62,641 nt of DNA from Methylibium sp. (GTDB taxonomy: Bacteria; Pseudomonadota; Gammaproteobacteria; Burkholderiales; Burkholderiaceae_C): the NCBI RefSeq assembly GCF_013817345.1, contig NZ_JACDCW010000006.1, forward strand, positions 1 to 62,641, given 5' to 3'. Every line of letters starts with the position of its first letter. Positions within the stretch are counted from its first letter, which is position 1. The translations under genes and the position numbers were made by a program. The notes under the pieces are model-generated. The model did no database searches. It was not told where the DNA came from and was given only the letters and a program-made list of their open reading frames with translations. Of the stretch, positions 36,864-46,110 are shown in pieces.

Positions 36864-37436
36864 TCAGCGCCCCGCCACGCCCGTCGGCTTGGCCGCCTCG
36901 ATCAGGCCGCACAGCACACGGCCGCCGGAGTTGCCCGAAGGATCGGTCTTGTAGTCGTCGGCTTTCTCGTGGATCACGAAGCTGCGCCCGACGACCGAGG
37001 TCTTACCGGGCGTGACGCTGAGCCCGCGCGTTGTGTGCGTCAGCTTGCCCGTCCCGTCCGAGCCGGCCTTCAGCATCGGCAGGTCGCCGGCATGCGACGT
37101 CTTTCCGTCGCCCGGCCGGCCGTGTTTCTTCGCGTCCATCGGATCGAAGTGACCGCCCGCAGCGCCGAAGGGCACCACCTTGCCCGTAGCGCTGTCCGGA
37201 CCCGGCGCGCAGTCGGGGTTCTGGTGGATGTGCATGCCGTGCTGGCCGGGCTCGAGGCCCTTCGCCTCGACACCGATCTCCAGGCCCTTGGGCGTGTCGG
37301 CGAAGCGCACGGTGCCCGCCGGCGTGCCGTCGGAGCTCTTGAGCATGGCTTCGGCCGTGGCTGGTTTTTGGGCGGCGGCGCCCGATGCGAAAAGCAGCGT
37401 GGCGACAGTGGCGCAGAAAAGTCGTGAAGGCAACAT
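36864..37436 (-). CDS. sodC: Periplasmic Cu/Zn superoxide dismutase
   Basis: 190 residues with a signal peptide (MLPSRLFCATVATLLFASGAAAQ region). Copper and zinc ligands are visible in HGMHIHQNPDC, GGHFDPMDAKKHG, HAGDLP and VIHEKADDY, and the C-terminal disulfide cysteine in GGRVLCG. Removes superoxide in the periplasm. It is followed on the same strand by nothing closer than the DJ-1 gene (convergent), and the SDR and hemerythrin genes lie upstream, forming a stress-related group. Confidence 0.93.
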   Translation of the reverse strand: MLPSRLFCATVATLLFASGAAAQKPATAEAMLKSSDGTPAGTVRFADTPKGLEIGVEAKGLEPGQHGMHIHQNPDCAPGPDSATGKVVPFGAAGGHFDPMDAKKHGRPGDGKTSHAGDLPMLKAGSDGTGKLTHTTRGLSVTPGKTSVVGRSFVIHEKADDYKTDPSGNSGGRVLCGLIEAAKPTGVAGR

Positions 37437-37538
37437 CGTGGTGTCCTTGGGTGAGGCGCGGCGTGGGCAACGCATTGTTCTTCCGGCGCGGCCGCAAGCC
37501 GGTTGCCCGCAATGAGCAAGCGCCATTCCTTGTTGCGC

Positions 37539-38546
37539 TCAGATCGCCCCGACGCTGCCCGTCACCGGCAGCACGATGCCGGTGATGTAGCCCGAGCAGG
37601 ACGGTGCCGCCAGGAACACATACGCCGGCGACAGTTCTTCGGGCTGCGCCGCGCGCTTCATGTCGGTCTTCTTGCCGAAGTCCTTGACCTTCTCGGCCGG
37701 CGAATCGGCCGGGTTCAGCGGCGTCCACACCGGCCCCGGCGCAACCGCGTTGACGCGGATTCCCTTTTCCAGCAGGTTGGACGCCAGCGCCTTGGTGAAG
37801 GCGTGGATGGCGCCCTTGGTGGTCGAGTAGTCGAGCAGCCGCGCGCTGCCTTCCAGGCCGGTCACCGAGCCGGTGTTGATGATCGAAGCGCCTTGCTTCA
37901 GGTGTGGCAGCGCGGCCTTGGCCATGTGAAAGTAGCCGTAGACGTTCGTGCGCAGCGTTTCGTCGAAGCGCTCTTCTGTAATGTCTTCCAGCGATTCGGC
38001 GTGTTCCTGGAAGGCGGCGTTGTTGACCAGCACGTCGAGCTGGCCGAACTCGTCCACGGTTTGCTGCACGGCCTGCCTGCAGAAACCCGCGTCCTTCACG
38101 TCGCCGGGGATCAGGAGGCAGCGCCGGCCTTCGGCCTCGACGCAGCGCGCGGTCTTTTGTGCGTCTTCGTGTTCGTCGAGGTAGACGATGGCCACGTCGG
38201 CGCCCTCGCGCGCATACAGCACCGCGACCGCACGGCCGATGCCGGAATCCCCGCCGGTGATCAGCGTCACGCGGTCCTGCAGCTTGTGGCTGCCTTCGTA
38301 GTCGGGCGCCATGAAGCGCGGCTCGAGTTCGAGGTCGGCCTCCAGCCCGGGCTTGGCCAGGTGCTGCGCCGGCATCTCGCGGGGCTGCTCGCGCGCGCCG
38401 GCCTGAACGGCGGGCTTGGCCTGCTTGCCTTTCTGGCCTTTGTCCTTGGACTTGGCGGCGTCCTTGCTGTCTTGCTCGCTCTGGATGCGGCGCTGCTTTT
38501 CGGCGACGCCGCTCGTGTCGGTTTCGGGGTGGGCGGTCTTGGTCAT
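37539..38546 (-). CDS. Short-chain dehydrogenase, general-stress (YghA/GSP39) type
   Basis: 335 residues. The first 80 are polar, rich in Lys, Gln and Ala, followed by a Rossmann fold with TLITGGDSGIGRAVA, VLVNNAAFQ, the serine in IINTGSVTG and the YSTTK active site. The long polar leader and EPRFMAPDY are typical of the GSP39/YghA group. ATG 38546; the open frame continues upstream but into the hemerythrin gene. Same strand as the hemerythrin gene, 41 bases downstream of it. Confidence 0.88.
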   Translation of the reverse strand: MTKTAHPETDTSGVAEKQRRIQSEQDSKDAAKSKDKGQKGKQAKPAVQAGAREQPREMPAQHLAKPGLEADLELEPRFMAPDYEGSHKLQDRVTLITGGDSGIGRAVAVLYAREGADVAIVYLDEHEDAQKTARCVEAEGRRCLLIPGDVKDAGFCRQAVQQTVDEFGQLDVLVNNAAFQEHAESLEDITEERFDETLRTNVYGYFHMAKAALPHLKQGASIINTGSVTGLEGSARLLDYSTTKGAIHAFTKALASNLLEKGIRVNAVAPGPVWTPLNPADSPAEKVKDFGKKTDMKRAAQPEELSPAYVFLAAPSCSGYITGIVLPVTGSVGAI

Positions 38547-38587
38547 CGTGTGGCCTTTGTCGGTCAGCGAGCGTTTGCCCGCGCCGC

Positions 38588-39121
38588 TCAATCGTCGTCC
38601 AGCAAATCGCCGGAGCCGTTGGCCAGTTCGGCCATGAGGTCTTCGCGGCGCGCCGACATCTGCTCGCCGAGGCTCTCGAGGTCTACGCCGGCTTCGCGCA
38701 ACCGGGGGAAGATCTCGTTTTCTTCTTCTTCGACGTGCTGGCTGACGGATTCCTCGAGCAGCCGGACGCGGTCGTCGAACAGCTCGTCGAAGGGCTTCAT
38801 CGTCAGCAGTTCGTCGATCAGGTCGCGCACGCTGTCGTGTTCGATCTGCGCCTCGTCGATCACGTCTTCGTCGTCGAGCACGCGGCGAGCGGCTGGGTAG
38901 AAGAACTCGTCCTCGATGTGGGCGTGCACGGTGAGCAGCAGGCAGATCTCCTCGACCACGTACTGCTTGTCGGCATCGTCGGCTTCGGCGGTGACGAGCT
39001 CGGTGTAGTTTTCGAACAGGCGCTGAACGCGGTCGTGGTCGGCGCTGAGGAGCTCGAGTGCGTCGGAGGATTCGTCTGCGGTTTCTCGCGCTGCGGAGGT
39101 CGCGGGGTTGAGCGAAGGCAT
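38588..39121 (-). CDS. Hemerythrin-like HHE-domain protein
   Basis: 177 residues, four-helix bundle with two half-repeats: LSADHDRVQRLF with HAHIEDEFFYP, then QIEHDSVRDLI with HVEEEENEIFP. These His and Glu residues form the di-iron site. Very acidic C-terminus (GDLLDDD). AGGAGCC upstream of the ATG. Such proteins bind oxygen or nitric oxide or protect iron centres; the neighbours (SDR, SodC, DJ-1) favour a stress role. Confidence 0.88.
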   Translation of the reverse strand: MPSLNPATSAARETADESSDALELLSADHDRVQRLFENYTELVTAEADDADKQYVVEEICLLLTVHAHIEDEFFYPAARRVLDDEDVIDEAQIEHDSVRDLIDELLTMKPFDELFDDRVRLLEESVSQHVEEEENEIFPRLREAGVDLESLGEQMSARREDLMAELANGSGDLLDDD

Positions 39122-39314
39122 GTTGAGGCTCCTGGTTGGCGCAGCGCAGGGCGCCGGCTGGAAACAGGTTCGGCAAGCGGCATGCCCCTCGCTCGCGCCA
39201 GGGAGCCGTCAATCGGTTTTTTGACGGCAGAGCATCCGTCTGGAGAACCGAAGGCCGTGCAGCAAAACTTACAGGGCGCGGCAGGTTTGGCGTCGAGCCG
39301 CCTGCGCTCGAAGC

Positions 39315-39590
39315 TCAGTGCGTCCGCAGTTTCCAGGGAATGCGCCCGCCGTCCAGCCACTGGCGGGCCGTCGCCCAGCCGACCTGCACCGCGGCGTCGC
39401 TGCTTTTGCGATAGCACTCGGGGCCGCAAGGCACGGTGAACGGCTGCACGGCGCTGTCAGGATGGTCGATGGTGATGTGCGGCTCCCAGACCTGCACGTC
39501 GTAGAGGAAGCAAACGCTGGCGCGCATGGTGAAGCCGCCCAGGGTTTCCGTGCGGACGATCGACGCAGCGAGAGGCTCGATTTCCGGCAT
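39315..39590 (-). CDS. Hypothetical protein, 91 residues
   Basis: Not recognised. From ATG 39590 it reads a small soluble protein with three cysteines, WEPHITIDHPDSAVQPF and a C-terminal ARQWLDGGRIPWKLRTH. The reading frame has normal third-position GC bias and no competing frame. The preceding 193 bases towards the hemerythrin start hold nothing obvious. Divergent from the FAD oxidoreductase. Confidence 0.5.
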   Translation of the reverse strand: MPEIEPLAASIVRTETLGGFTMRASVCFLYDVQVWEPHITIDHPDSAVQPFTVPCGPECYRKSSDAAVQVGWATARQWLDGGRIPWKLRTH

Positions 39591-39805
39591 GAACGTCCCG
39601 CTGAATTCGTTGAACTCAGTATGCGTGCGCCGAGGTGCCACTGGCACGGTGCATTCCGGCGGACCGGAAAAAAAAGCCCCGGACCCGACCCGCCTCAAGC
39701 GGAGGGAGGGAGGGGGAGACACAGACGGGCGGTTGATTGCCCGGGGCTTGGAACACCGAGTGAGCAAACCGTGTGCCAATTGCGCCGCCCCCAAAATACC
39801 GCCGC

Positions 39806-40912
39806 ATGGAACAAGTGGATGTCATCGTGGTCGGCGCGGGGGTGGTGGGCCTGGCCGTGGCGCGAACGCTTGCGCGGGGCGGTTTGGAGACACTGGTGCT
39901 CGAGCGCGAACGCGCCATTGGCACCGGCATCAGCTCGCGCAACAGCGAGGTGATTCACGCCGGCCTTTACTACCCGAGCGGCTCGCTCAAGGCTCGCCTG
40001 TGCGTGGCGGGCCGTCATGCGCTCTACGACTACTGCGCCGAGCGCGGCGTCGGTCATCGGCGCTGCGGCAAGCTGATCGTCGCCACTGCCCAGGCTCAAT
40101 GCGCGCCGCTGTTGGCGTTGGAGCGCCAGGGCCGTGCCAACGGCGTGCAGGATCTGCAGCCTCTGAACCGCGCACAGGCAATGGCGCTCGAGCCGCAGCT
40201 GGAGTGCGTCGCTGCATTGCTGTCGCCTTCCACTGGCATCGTCGACAGCCACGCGCTGATGCTTTCGCTCCAGGGTGATCTTGAGCGCGCCGGCGGCGTG
40301 GTCGCGCTGGGCACCACGGTAAGCAGCATCGTCGCCGGTGCGCCGCATGTCGTGCAGGCGGGCGACATGGAGATCGCCGCGCGCATCGTCGTCAATGCGG
40401 CCGGGCTGTTCGCACCAGCGCTGGCGGGCCGCATCGAAGGCCTCGCGCCGGCCGGCCGGCCGGTCGGGCGCTTCGCCAAGGGCCACTACTTCAGCCTGGC
40501 CGGCCGGCCGCCGTTCTCGCGGCTGATCTATCCGCTGCCGCAAGCCGCCGGCCTGGGCGTGCACCTCACGCTCGACCTGGCGGGGCAGGTGCGCTTCGGA
40601 CCGGATGTCGAATGGGTCGAGGCCGATGCCGAAGGCGGGCTCGACTATCGCGTCGACGCAAGGCGCGCCGCGGGTTTCGAGACCGAGATTCGCCGCTACT
40701 GGCCGGCCCTGCCGGCCGGGGCTCTGCAGCCGGCCTACACCGGCGTGCGGCCCAAGCTGCAAAGGCCGGGTGAGCCGGCGCAGGACTTCCGCATCGACGG
40801 GCCCGGCGAGCACGGCATCGGCGGCCTCGTCAACCTGTTCGGCATCGAGTCGCCCGGCCTGACGGCCTGCCTGGCGCTGGGCGAGGAAGTGCGGGCTCGG
40901 CTGGAACGCTGA
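39806..40912 (+). CDS. FAD-dependent oxidoreductase, DAO/LhgO-like
   Basis: 368 residues. FAD motif [18 protein letters not shown] at the N-terminus, [23 protein letters not shown] (typical of L-2-hydroxyglutarate oxidase relatives; partly quoted), NAAGLFAP and a C-terminal [17 protein letters not shown]. Oxidises a 2-hydroxy- or 2-amino acid and passes electrons to the quinone pool or oxygen. Starts at ATG 39806; a 33-base in-frame extension upstream is unlikely. Confidence 0.85.
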   Translation: MEQVDVIVVGAGVVGLAVARTLARGGLETLVLERERAIGTGISSRNSEVIHAGLYYPSGSLKARLCVAGRHALYDYCAERGVGHRRCGKLIVATAQAQCAPLLALERQGRANGVQDLQPLNRAQAMALEPQLECVAALLSPSTGIVDSHALMLSLQGDLERAGGVVALGTTVSSIVAGAPHVVQAGDMEIAARIVVNAAGLFAPALAGRIEGLAPAGRPVGRFAKGHYFSLAGRPPFSRLIYPLPQAAGLGVHLTLDLAGQVRFGPDVEWVEADAEGGLDYRVDARRAAGFETEIRRYWPALPAGALQPAYTGVRPKLQRPGEPAQDFRIDGPGEHGIGGLVNLFGIESPGLTACLALGEEVRARLER

Positions 40913-40966
40913 GCCGGCGCCGGCCGGCTCGGCTCGCAGTTCACCGCGCCGGCCGGAGCGGGCGTT

Positions 40967-41698
40967 TCACCGCTCGCGCGTCAATGGCACGAACCGCACC
41001 GCCAGCACGTTGCGGGTCACGGTCTGGCCGTCGCCTCCCTTGCGCATCAGCAGGAGTTCCTGCCCGTCTGCCTGCGAGCCGACCGGGGCAATCAGCTGCC
41101 CACCGCGCGCCAGCTGGTCGATCAGCGGCTGCGGCATTTGCTCGGGCGCGGCGGTGACGATGATCGCGTCGAAGGGCGCCGCCTCGGGCCAACCGCGGTA
41201 GCCGTCGCCGATGCGCGTTTCGATGTTGTCGTAGCCCAGCGCCTTCAACAGCACGGCGGCGCGCTCGCCGAGCGGCCGCACGATCTCGATCGTGTACACG
41301 CGCTCGACCAGTTCAGCCAGCACGGCGGCCTGGTAACCCGAGCCGGTGCCGATCTCGAGCACGCGATCGCCGGGGCGGGTGTCGAGCAGGTCGGTCATGA
41401 GCGCGACGACCGAGGGCTGCGAGATGGTCTGGTCATGGCCGATCGGCAGCGCCCGGTTCTCATGGGCACGGTGCGCCACGGACACCGGCATGAAGCGGTG
41501 GCGGGGCACCTTGCGCAAGGCGTCGAGAACGCGCGGGTCGAGTGTGGGGCGGCCCGTCAGCGAGCCGATGTCGGTCAGGTCGCGCTCGACCTCGGCAACC
41601 AGGCGCTCGCGCTCCGCGGTCAAGGCATCGCCGGCCTGCGCGCCTGCGCACAGCGAGCTTCCCGCGCCACCGGCCAGGAGAGTGCGTCGCGTGATCAT
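40967..41698 (-). CDS. pcm: Protein-L-isoaspartate O-methyltransferase with Tat-like signal
   Basis: 243 residues. Residues 1-22 read MITRRTLLAGGAGSSLCAGAQA, a twin-arginine signal followed by a short hydrophobic segment, so the enzyme is predicted to be exported, unusual because S-adenosylmethionine is cytoplasmic. The rest is standard PCMT: RHRFMPVS, the GHDQTISQP substrate motif, SAM motif VLEIGTGSGYQAAVL and PVGSQADGQEL. A second PCMT-family gene is at 45391. Confidence 0.88.
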   Translation of the reverse strand: MITRRTLLAGGAGSSLCAGAQAGDALTAERERLVAEVERDLTDIGSLTGRPTLDPRVLDALRKVPRHRFMPVSVAHRAHENRALPIGHDQTISQPSVVALMTDLLDTRPGDRVLEIGTGSGYQAAVLAELVERVYTIEIVRPLGERAAVLLKALGYDNIETRIGDGYRGWPEAAPFDAIIVTAAPEQMPQPLIDQLARGGQLIAPVGSQADGQELLLMRKGGDGQTVTRNVLAVRFVPLTRER

Positions 41699-41920
41699 GG
41701 CCGAGGCGTTCCGCTCATGTGGTTCAGTCTAGAACTGCGCACGAAGGCGCGGCGGGCAGGGCGCGGCGCCCTCGTCGGCAGCACAGGAAACGTCGGTCCG
41801 TCGTCGAAGGGGCCTTTTCGTCGGGCTCGATGCGGCTCGAAACGGCAAAGCCCGCCGACGCGCGCAGCTACAGCGACCCGCGCTGCGCCGCAGTGACTCG
41901 CCTCGCTGCGTGCACGAAGC

Positions 41921-41936
41921 CGTGACGGGGGTCACG
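41921..41936. promoter_or_regulatory. Perfect 6-bp inverted repeat upstream of the GH100-like gene
   Basis: CGTGAC and GTCACG around GGGG. It is the only symmetrical element seen in the 317-base gap 41699-42015, which otherwise contains no recognisable gene. Confidence 0.3.
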
Positions 41937-42015
41937 CGAGCGCATCGCCTCGATGTCGCAGGACGGCGCGCGTTTCCTACACTGGCCCCGGCCCGACGCC
42001 GATGCAAGGAAAAAG

Positions 42016-43283
42016 ATGCTCGAGTGCCCTGATGAAACCCAGCCGCCGGCAGTGGCCGACCTGGCGCCGGCCGATGGCAAGGACCCTCGAGCGGCCGTGG
42101 CTGCGAGCGGGCGAACCGAGGGGCTCGTCGAGCGCTGTGGCGTGCAGTCGCTGCTGCTGCTGGAGCGCAACCTGGCGCCGCAGGGCATCCTCGCGGCCAG
42201 CCGGACCGACGCCGCCGAGGCGCGCAGCTACACCCGCGTGTTCGGCCGCGACGCCGCGATCTGCGTGCTGGCCATGGCCGGCAGCGGCGTCGACGCGTTC
42301 GAACACGGCGCTGTGGCAAGCCTGGATTCGCTGGCGCCATGCAGGCCGGCAACGGGCAGATTCCGAAGTACGTCGACCCGCAAGGCCAGGACGCCGATTT
42401 CTGGTACCTCGGCTGCATCGACGCCACCTTGTGGTGGCTCATCGCGGTGGACCACGTGCGCCGCAACGGCAAGCTGCCCGGCATGGCCGCGCGCTGGCAG
42501 CCCAACATCGACCGGGCTCTCAACTGGCTGCTCGCCCAGGAGCACCAGCGCTTCCTCCTGCTGCAGCAGAACGAGGCCAGCGACTGGGCCGACATCATGC
42601 CGCGCTCGGGTTTCGTGCTCTACACCAATGCGCTGTGGTACCGCGTCAAGCTGCTCTACGAAGTGCCGGCTCTGGAAGAGACGCACTACCACTTCAACCA
42701 GCTCTTCAACCCCTTTCGCCGCGACCTGCCCGAGTACCGCCGCGGCCGGCTCATGAGCCACTACGCGCGCCGCGGCCAGCGTAATCCCGGCCTGTACCTG
42801 AGCTTCGTGAACCTATCCTTCTGCGGCGACGAGGGCGACGTGTTCGGCAACGTGCTGGCCGTGCTCTACGGCTTGGCCGGCGATTCGATGGCGCAGGAGA
42901 TCGTCAAGACGCTGCAGACCGCGCAGGCGACCCATCCCTACCCGGCGCGCGCCGTGACCAACCCGATCACGCCGGAGCATCCGCTGTGGCGCGCCTACAT
43001 GGGCCGCCACAAGCAGAATCATCCGCACCAGTACCACAACGGCGGCATCTGGCCCTTCATCGGCGGCTTCTGGACGATGGCGCTGGCGCTGCTGGGCAAA
43101 CACGAAACGGCGGCCGCCGAACTTGCCAAGCTGGCCCACGTCAACAGCCTGGACGACTGGCGCTACACCGAGTGGTTCCATGGCCAGACGCTGGCGCCGA
43201 TGGGCATGGCGGGGCAGAGCTGGAACGCGGCGACGTTCCTGACTGCCAAGCGGGCGCTGGACGAAGGGCGCTTCTCGATGTGA
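42016..43283 (+). pseudogene. GH100-like (neutral invertase/debranching-type) glycosidase with frameshift
   Basis: The first part, from ATG 42016 (AAGGAAAA ahead), reads TDAAEARSYTRVFGRDAAI and SLDSLA; the frame then shifts at about 42330 and continues as MQAGNGQIPKYVDPQG, FWYLGCIDATLWW, YHNGGIWPFIGGFW and YTEWFHGQT to TGA 43283. The (alpha/alpha)6-barrel catalytic acids usual in this fold would lie in GRDAAI and the later WPFIGG region. A single missing base around 42330 explains the break. Either a recent mutation or a sequencing error; otherwise nearly full length at about 420 codons. Confidence 0.75.
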
Positions 43284-43318
43284 GTGGCCGAAGGGTCGCT
43301 ATATCGAGGTGGAGTCGG

Positions 43319-43338
43319 TTGTACAATAAAACGTACAA
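43319..43338. promoter_or_regulatory. Operator of the YefM/YoeB toxin-antitoxin genes
   Basis: TTGTAC and GTACAA arms around an 8-base AT-rich centre, ending 15 bases before the antitoxin ATG. YefM proteins bind paired TGTACA-type half sites, so this is a likely autoregulatory site. Confidence 0.6.
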
Positions 43339-43353
43339 AATCGGAGTGACGAC

Positions 43354-43605
43354 ATGGACGCGATCACCTACTCGGCAGCACGCGCAAACCTCGCCAGCAC
43401 GATGGACCGGGTCTGCAACGACCATGAGACGCTGATCATCACTCGAAACGGTGAACAGTCTGTCGTCATGCTGTCTCTCGAAGACTTCAAGGCCCTCGAA
43501 GAGACGGCGTACCTCTTGCGCAACCCGACCAACGCGAAGCGCCTGCTCGCTGCCGCCGGCCAATTGAACGCCGGCAAGGGCGTCGAGCGGAAATTGGCCG
43601 AGTGA
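43354..43605 (+). CDS. yefM: Antitoxin, YefM/Phd family
   Basis: 83 residues. MDAITYSAARANLASTMD is the usual YefM start, followed by ITRNGEQSVVMLSLEDFKALEET and LLRNPTNAKRLL. The N-terminal part binds DNA, the C-terminal part wraps the toxin. Overlaps the toxin gene by 4 bases. Confidence 0.93.
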   Translation: MDAITYSAARANLASTMDRVCNDHETLIITRNGEQSVVMLSLEDFKALEETAYLLRNPTNAKRLLAAAGQLNAGKGVERKLAE

Positions 43606-43856
43606 AGCTCGTCTTTGCCGATGAAGCGTGGGACGACTACCTCTACTGGCAAAAGCAGGACAGACGGATGGTCGAGCGGATCAACAAGCTGATACGCGAG
43701 ACGCAGCGCGAGCCATTCACGGGCGTCGGAAAACCCGAGCCGCTGAAGCACGCGCTGTCGGGTTTCTGGTCACGGCGCATCACCGAAGAACACCGCATGG
43801 TTTACAGGATCGAAGGTGATGCGCTGCTCCTCGCGCAATTGCGATACCACTATTGA
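43602..43856 (+). CDS. yoeB: Toxin, YoeB family ribosome-dependent mRNA interferase
   Basis: 84 residues from GTG 43602, overlapping the antitoxin stop. The YoeB catalytic residues can be placed: Glu in the KPEPLKH region, Arg in SRRITEEHRMVY and the C-terminal His in LRYHY. Cleaves mRNA in the ribosomal A site when YefM is degraded. Confidence 0.93.
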   Translation: MKLVFADEAWDDYLYWQKQDRRMVERINKLIRETQREPFTGVGKPEPLKHALSGFWSRRITEEHRMVYRIEGDALLLAQLRYHY

Positions 43857-43963
43857 ACTCAGGCGGCTTGCAGCGCCACTCCGCATCGACAACGTCGGAC
43901 GGAATGCGATGCACCTCCTTCGGTGCATCCTCCAGCACGCCGGCATTCACCCCCTCCGGCCGC

Positions 43964-45328
43964 TCAAGGCATCAGCAGCCGGTTCACGCCCGCCACGTCT
44001 TGCTCGTCCAGCACGCCCGCCGCCTGCCGCAGCCGCAAGCTGTTGACGATGGCGTCGTAGCGCGCGCGCTGCAGGTCGCGCCGGGTGGTGAAGAGCTGGG
44101 TCTGGGCGTTGAGAACGTCGAGGTTGACGCGCACGCCGACCTTGTAGCCGAGTTGCGTGGCCTCCAGGGCGAGCTGATTGGAGGCCTCGGCGGCTTCGAG
44201 TGCGCGCACGGTTGCCTCGCCCGATTGCACCGCGAAAAAGGCCTGTCGAGTCGCCTGGTCCACGCTTCGGCGGGTTGCCTGTAGCTGGTTGAGCGAACTC
44301 TCCTCGAGCGCGAGCGTTTCCTTGACGCGGTTCTGGATCGAATAGCCGGCGAAGAGCGGCAAGTTGAGCTGCAAGCCGATCTGGGCCTGGGTGGTGGTGC
44401 CCGCCAGCGTGGTCGTGCGCCGCGCCGTGGTGCGGTTGCTGCTCACGCCGCCGATCAGGTCGACCGTGGGCAGATGGCCGGCGCGCGCGCGCTCCGTTTC
44501 GAGTTGCGCCACGTCGTAGGCCAGGCGTGCCTGGCGCACGGCCGGCGAATCCTCGGCCTCGGCCACCCATTGCTCGAGTGGACGCGGCTCGAGCGTCGTC
44601 AACTGCACCGGCACCTGCAGCGGGCGCGGCTCGATGTCGGCGCGGCCGAACAGCTGGTCCAGCGCGATGCGCGTGTTGCGCAGGGTGTTCTCGGCCACGA
44701 TCTCCTGCGCTACTGCCAGGTCGAAGCGCGCCTGCGCCTCGCGGGTGTCGGTGATGGTGGCGGTGCCGACTTCGAAATTGCGCTTGGCGGAGGCAAGCTG
44801 TTCGGCAATGGCGGTCTTGTTGGCGCGCGTGGTTTCCAGCGCGTCCTGCGCGGCCAGCACGTCGAAGTAGGCCTGGGTCACACGCAGGATCAGCTCTTGT
44901 TCCGCGGCCTCCAGTTCGGACATCGAGGCGACGAACACCCGCTCGGCCTGGTCGATGACGGCGTCGTTGGTGCGGTTGAAAAGCGGCTGCAGGGCCGAGA
45001 TCTGCGCGCTGCCGTCGTTGCCCGAGCTGCGGCCGATCACGGGCACGTCGGTCTCGCTGCGCGTGGCGCTGGCCGAGAGATTGACGCTGGGCCGGTTCAG
45101 TGCCTTGACCTGTTCGTACCTGTACTGAGCCGAGTCGGCCTGCGCCCGCGCGGCCAGGTAGGTGGCGTCGTAGCCGCGTGCCGCTTCGTAGAGCTGCGCG
45201 AGGCTTTGCGCCTGCAGGCTGCCGCAGGCCACGAGCAGGCTTGCGGCAAGCGCAAGCAGCCCCCTGCGCGGCGCCGCGGGCCGACGACTCAAGGGCTTGC
45301 GGCGTGACACGACGGGGCACTGGGACAT
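43964..45328 (-). CDS. tolC: TolC-family outer-membrane efflux channel
   Basis: 454 residues. Signal peptide (RRGLLALAASLLVACGSLQAQ), then two TolC repeats: SLAQLYEAARGYDATYLAA, coiled-coil helices, PLFNRTNDAV and the second repeat with LPLFAGYSIQNRV and LDVLNAQTQLFTTRRDL. ATG 45328 has AAAGGAAAG ahead. Last gene of the tetR-MFP-RND-PCMT-tolC run, 62 bases after the PCMT gene, so it should complete the tripartite pump. Confidence 0.92.
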   Translation of the reverse strand: MSQCPVVSRRKPLSRRPAAPRRGLLALAASLLVACGSLQAQSLAQLYEAARGYDATYLAARAQADSAQYRYEQVKALNRPSVNLSASATRSETDVPVIGRSSGNDGSAQISALQPLFNRTNDAVIDQAERVFVASMSELEAAEQELILRVTQAYFDVLAAQDALETTRANKTAIAEQLASAKRNFEVGTATITDTREAQARFDLAVAQEIVAENTLRNTRIALDQLFGRADIEPRPLQVPVQLTTLEPRPLEQWVAEAEDSPAVRQARLAYDVAQLETERARAGHLPTVDLIGGVSSNRTTARRTTTLAGTTTQAQIGLQLNLPLFAGYSIQNRVKETLALEESSLNQLQATRRSVDQATRQAFFAVQSGEATVRALEAAEASNQLALEATQLGYKVGVRVNLDVLNAQTQLFTTRRDLQRARYDAIVNSLRLRQAAGVLDEQDVAGVNRLLMP

Positions 45329-45390
45329 GAAGCTTTCCTTTGCTGAATCTTTAGCGGTGGCACCGCGCGGCGCGCCGGCCGTGCGCGTGT

Positions 45391-46110
45391 TCAAAAAGCG
45401 AACTTCGAGGGTTCGGGAAAGCCGTCGAGCCGCGGCGCCACGGTGTCGAAGAGTTCGACCGAATGAAAGCCCGCCGCCGCGCTGCGTGTGTAGAGCACCG
45501 CCCGCATGATCGGCTGCTGGCCGACGATGGCGGCGAGCCGGCCGCCTGGCGCCAGCCGCATCAGCAGCGACTGCGGCACGGCGGCGACCGAGCCCGACAG
45601 CAGGACCACGTCGAACGGTGCCTCGCCGTGCAGGCCCAGCGCGCCGTCGGCCGTGCGCACCTCGGCGTTGCGCACGCCGGCGCGTTCCAGGTTGTGTGCG
45701 GCAAGTTGCGCGAGCGCCGGGCGGATTTCGAGGCTGAGCACCTCCCGGGCCTGATGCGCCAACAGGGCGGCCATGTGGCCGGAGCCGGCACCGATCTCCA
45801 GCGCACGCTCGTGCTTGCGCACGGCGAGCTCCTGCAGCAGCCGCGCTTCGAGTTTCGGGGCGAGCATCTGCTGGCCTTCGGGCAGCGGAAGCTCCATGTC
45901 CATGAAGGCCAGCGCGCGGTGTTCTTCCAGCACGAAGTCTTCGCGCTTGACGATCGCCAGCAGCGACAGCACCGACGCATCGAGCACGTCCCAGGGGCGG
46001 ATCTGCTGCTCGATCATGTTGAAGCGGGCTTGTTCGACGTTCATGGACGCAGCGAACGAAGTGGGCTTGGGGGCAGGGTGCGCAAGGTGAGGGTTCTCGG
46101 CAGTTTTCAT
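45391..46110 (-). CDS. PCMT-family methyltransferase inside an efflux operon
   Basis: 239 residues. The family core begins MNVEQARFNMIEQQIRPW (46044), then VKREDFV, LPLPEGQQML and the SAM motif ALEIGAGSGHMAALLA. I chose ATG 46110 because it overlaps the RND stop (ATGA), which implies coupling; 46044 is the alternative. Compared with true PCMT, the substrate motif is altered (LPEGQQMLAP in place of a GHDQTISQP-like motif), so it may modify something other than isoaspartate. Confidence 0.82.
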   Translation of the reverse strand: MKTAENPHLAHPAPKPTSFAASMNVEQARFNMIEQQIRPWDVLDASVLSLLAIVKREDFVLEEHRALAFMDMELPLPEGQQMLAPKLEARLLQELAVRKHERALEIGAGSGHMAALLAHQAREVLSLEIRPALAQLAAHNLERAGVRNAEVRTADGALGLHGEAPFDVVLLSGSVAAVPQSLLMRLAPGGRLAAIVGQQPIMRAVLYTRSAAAGFHSVELFDTVAPRLDGFPEPSKFAF

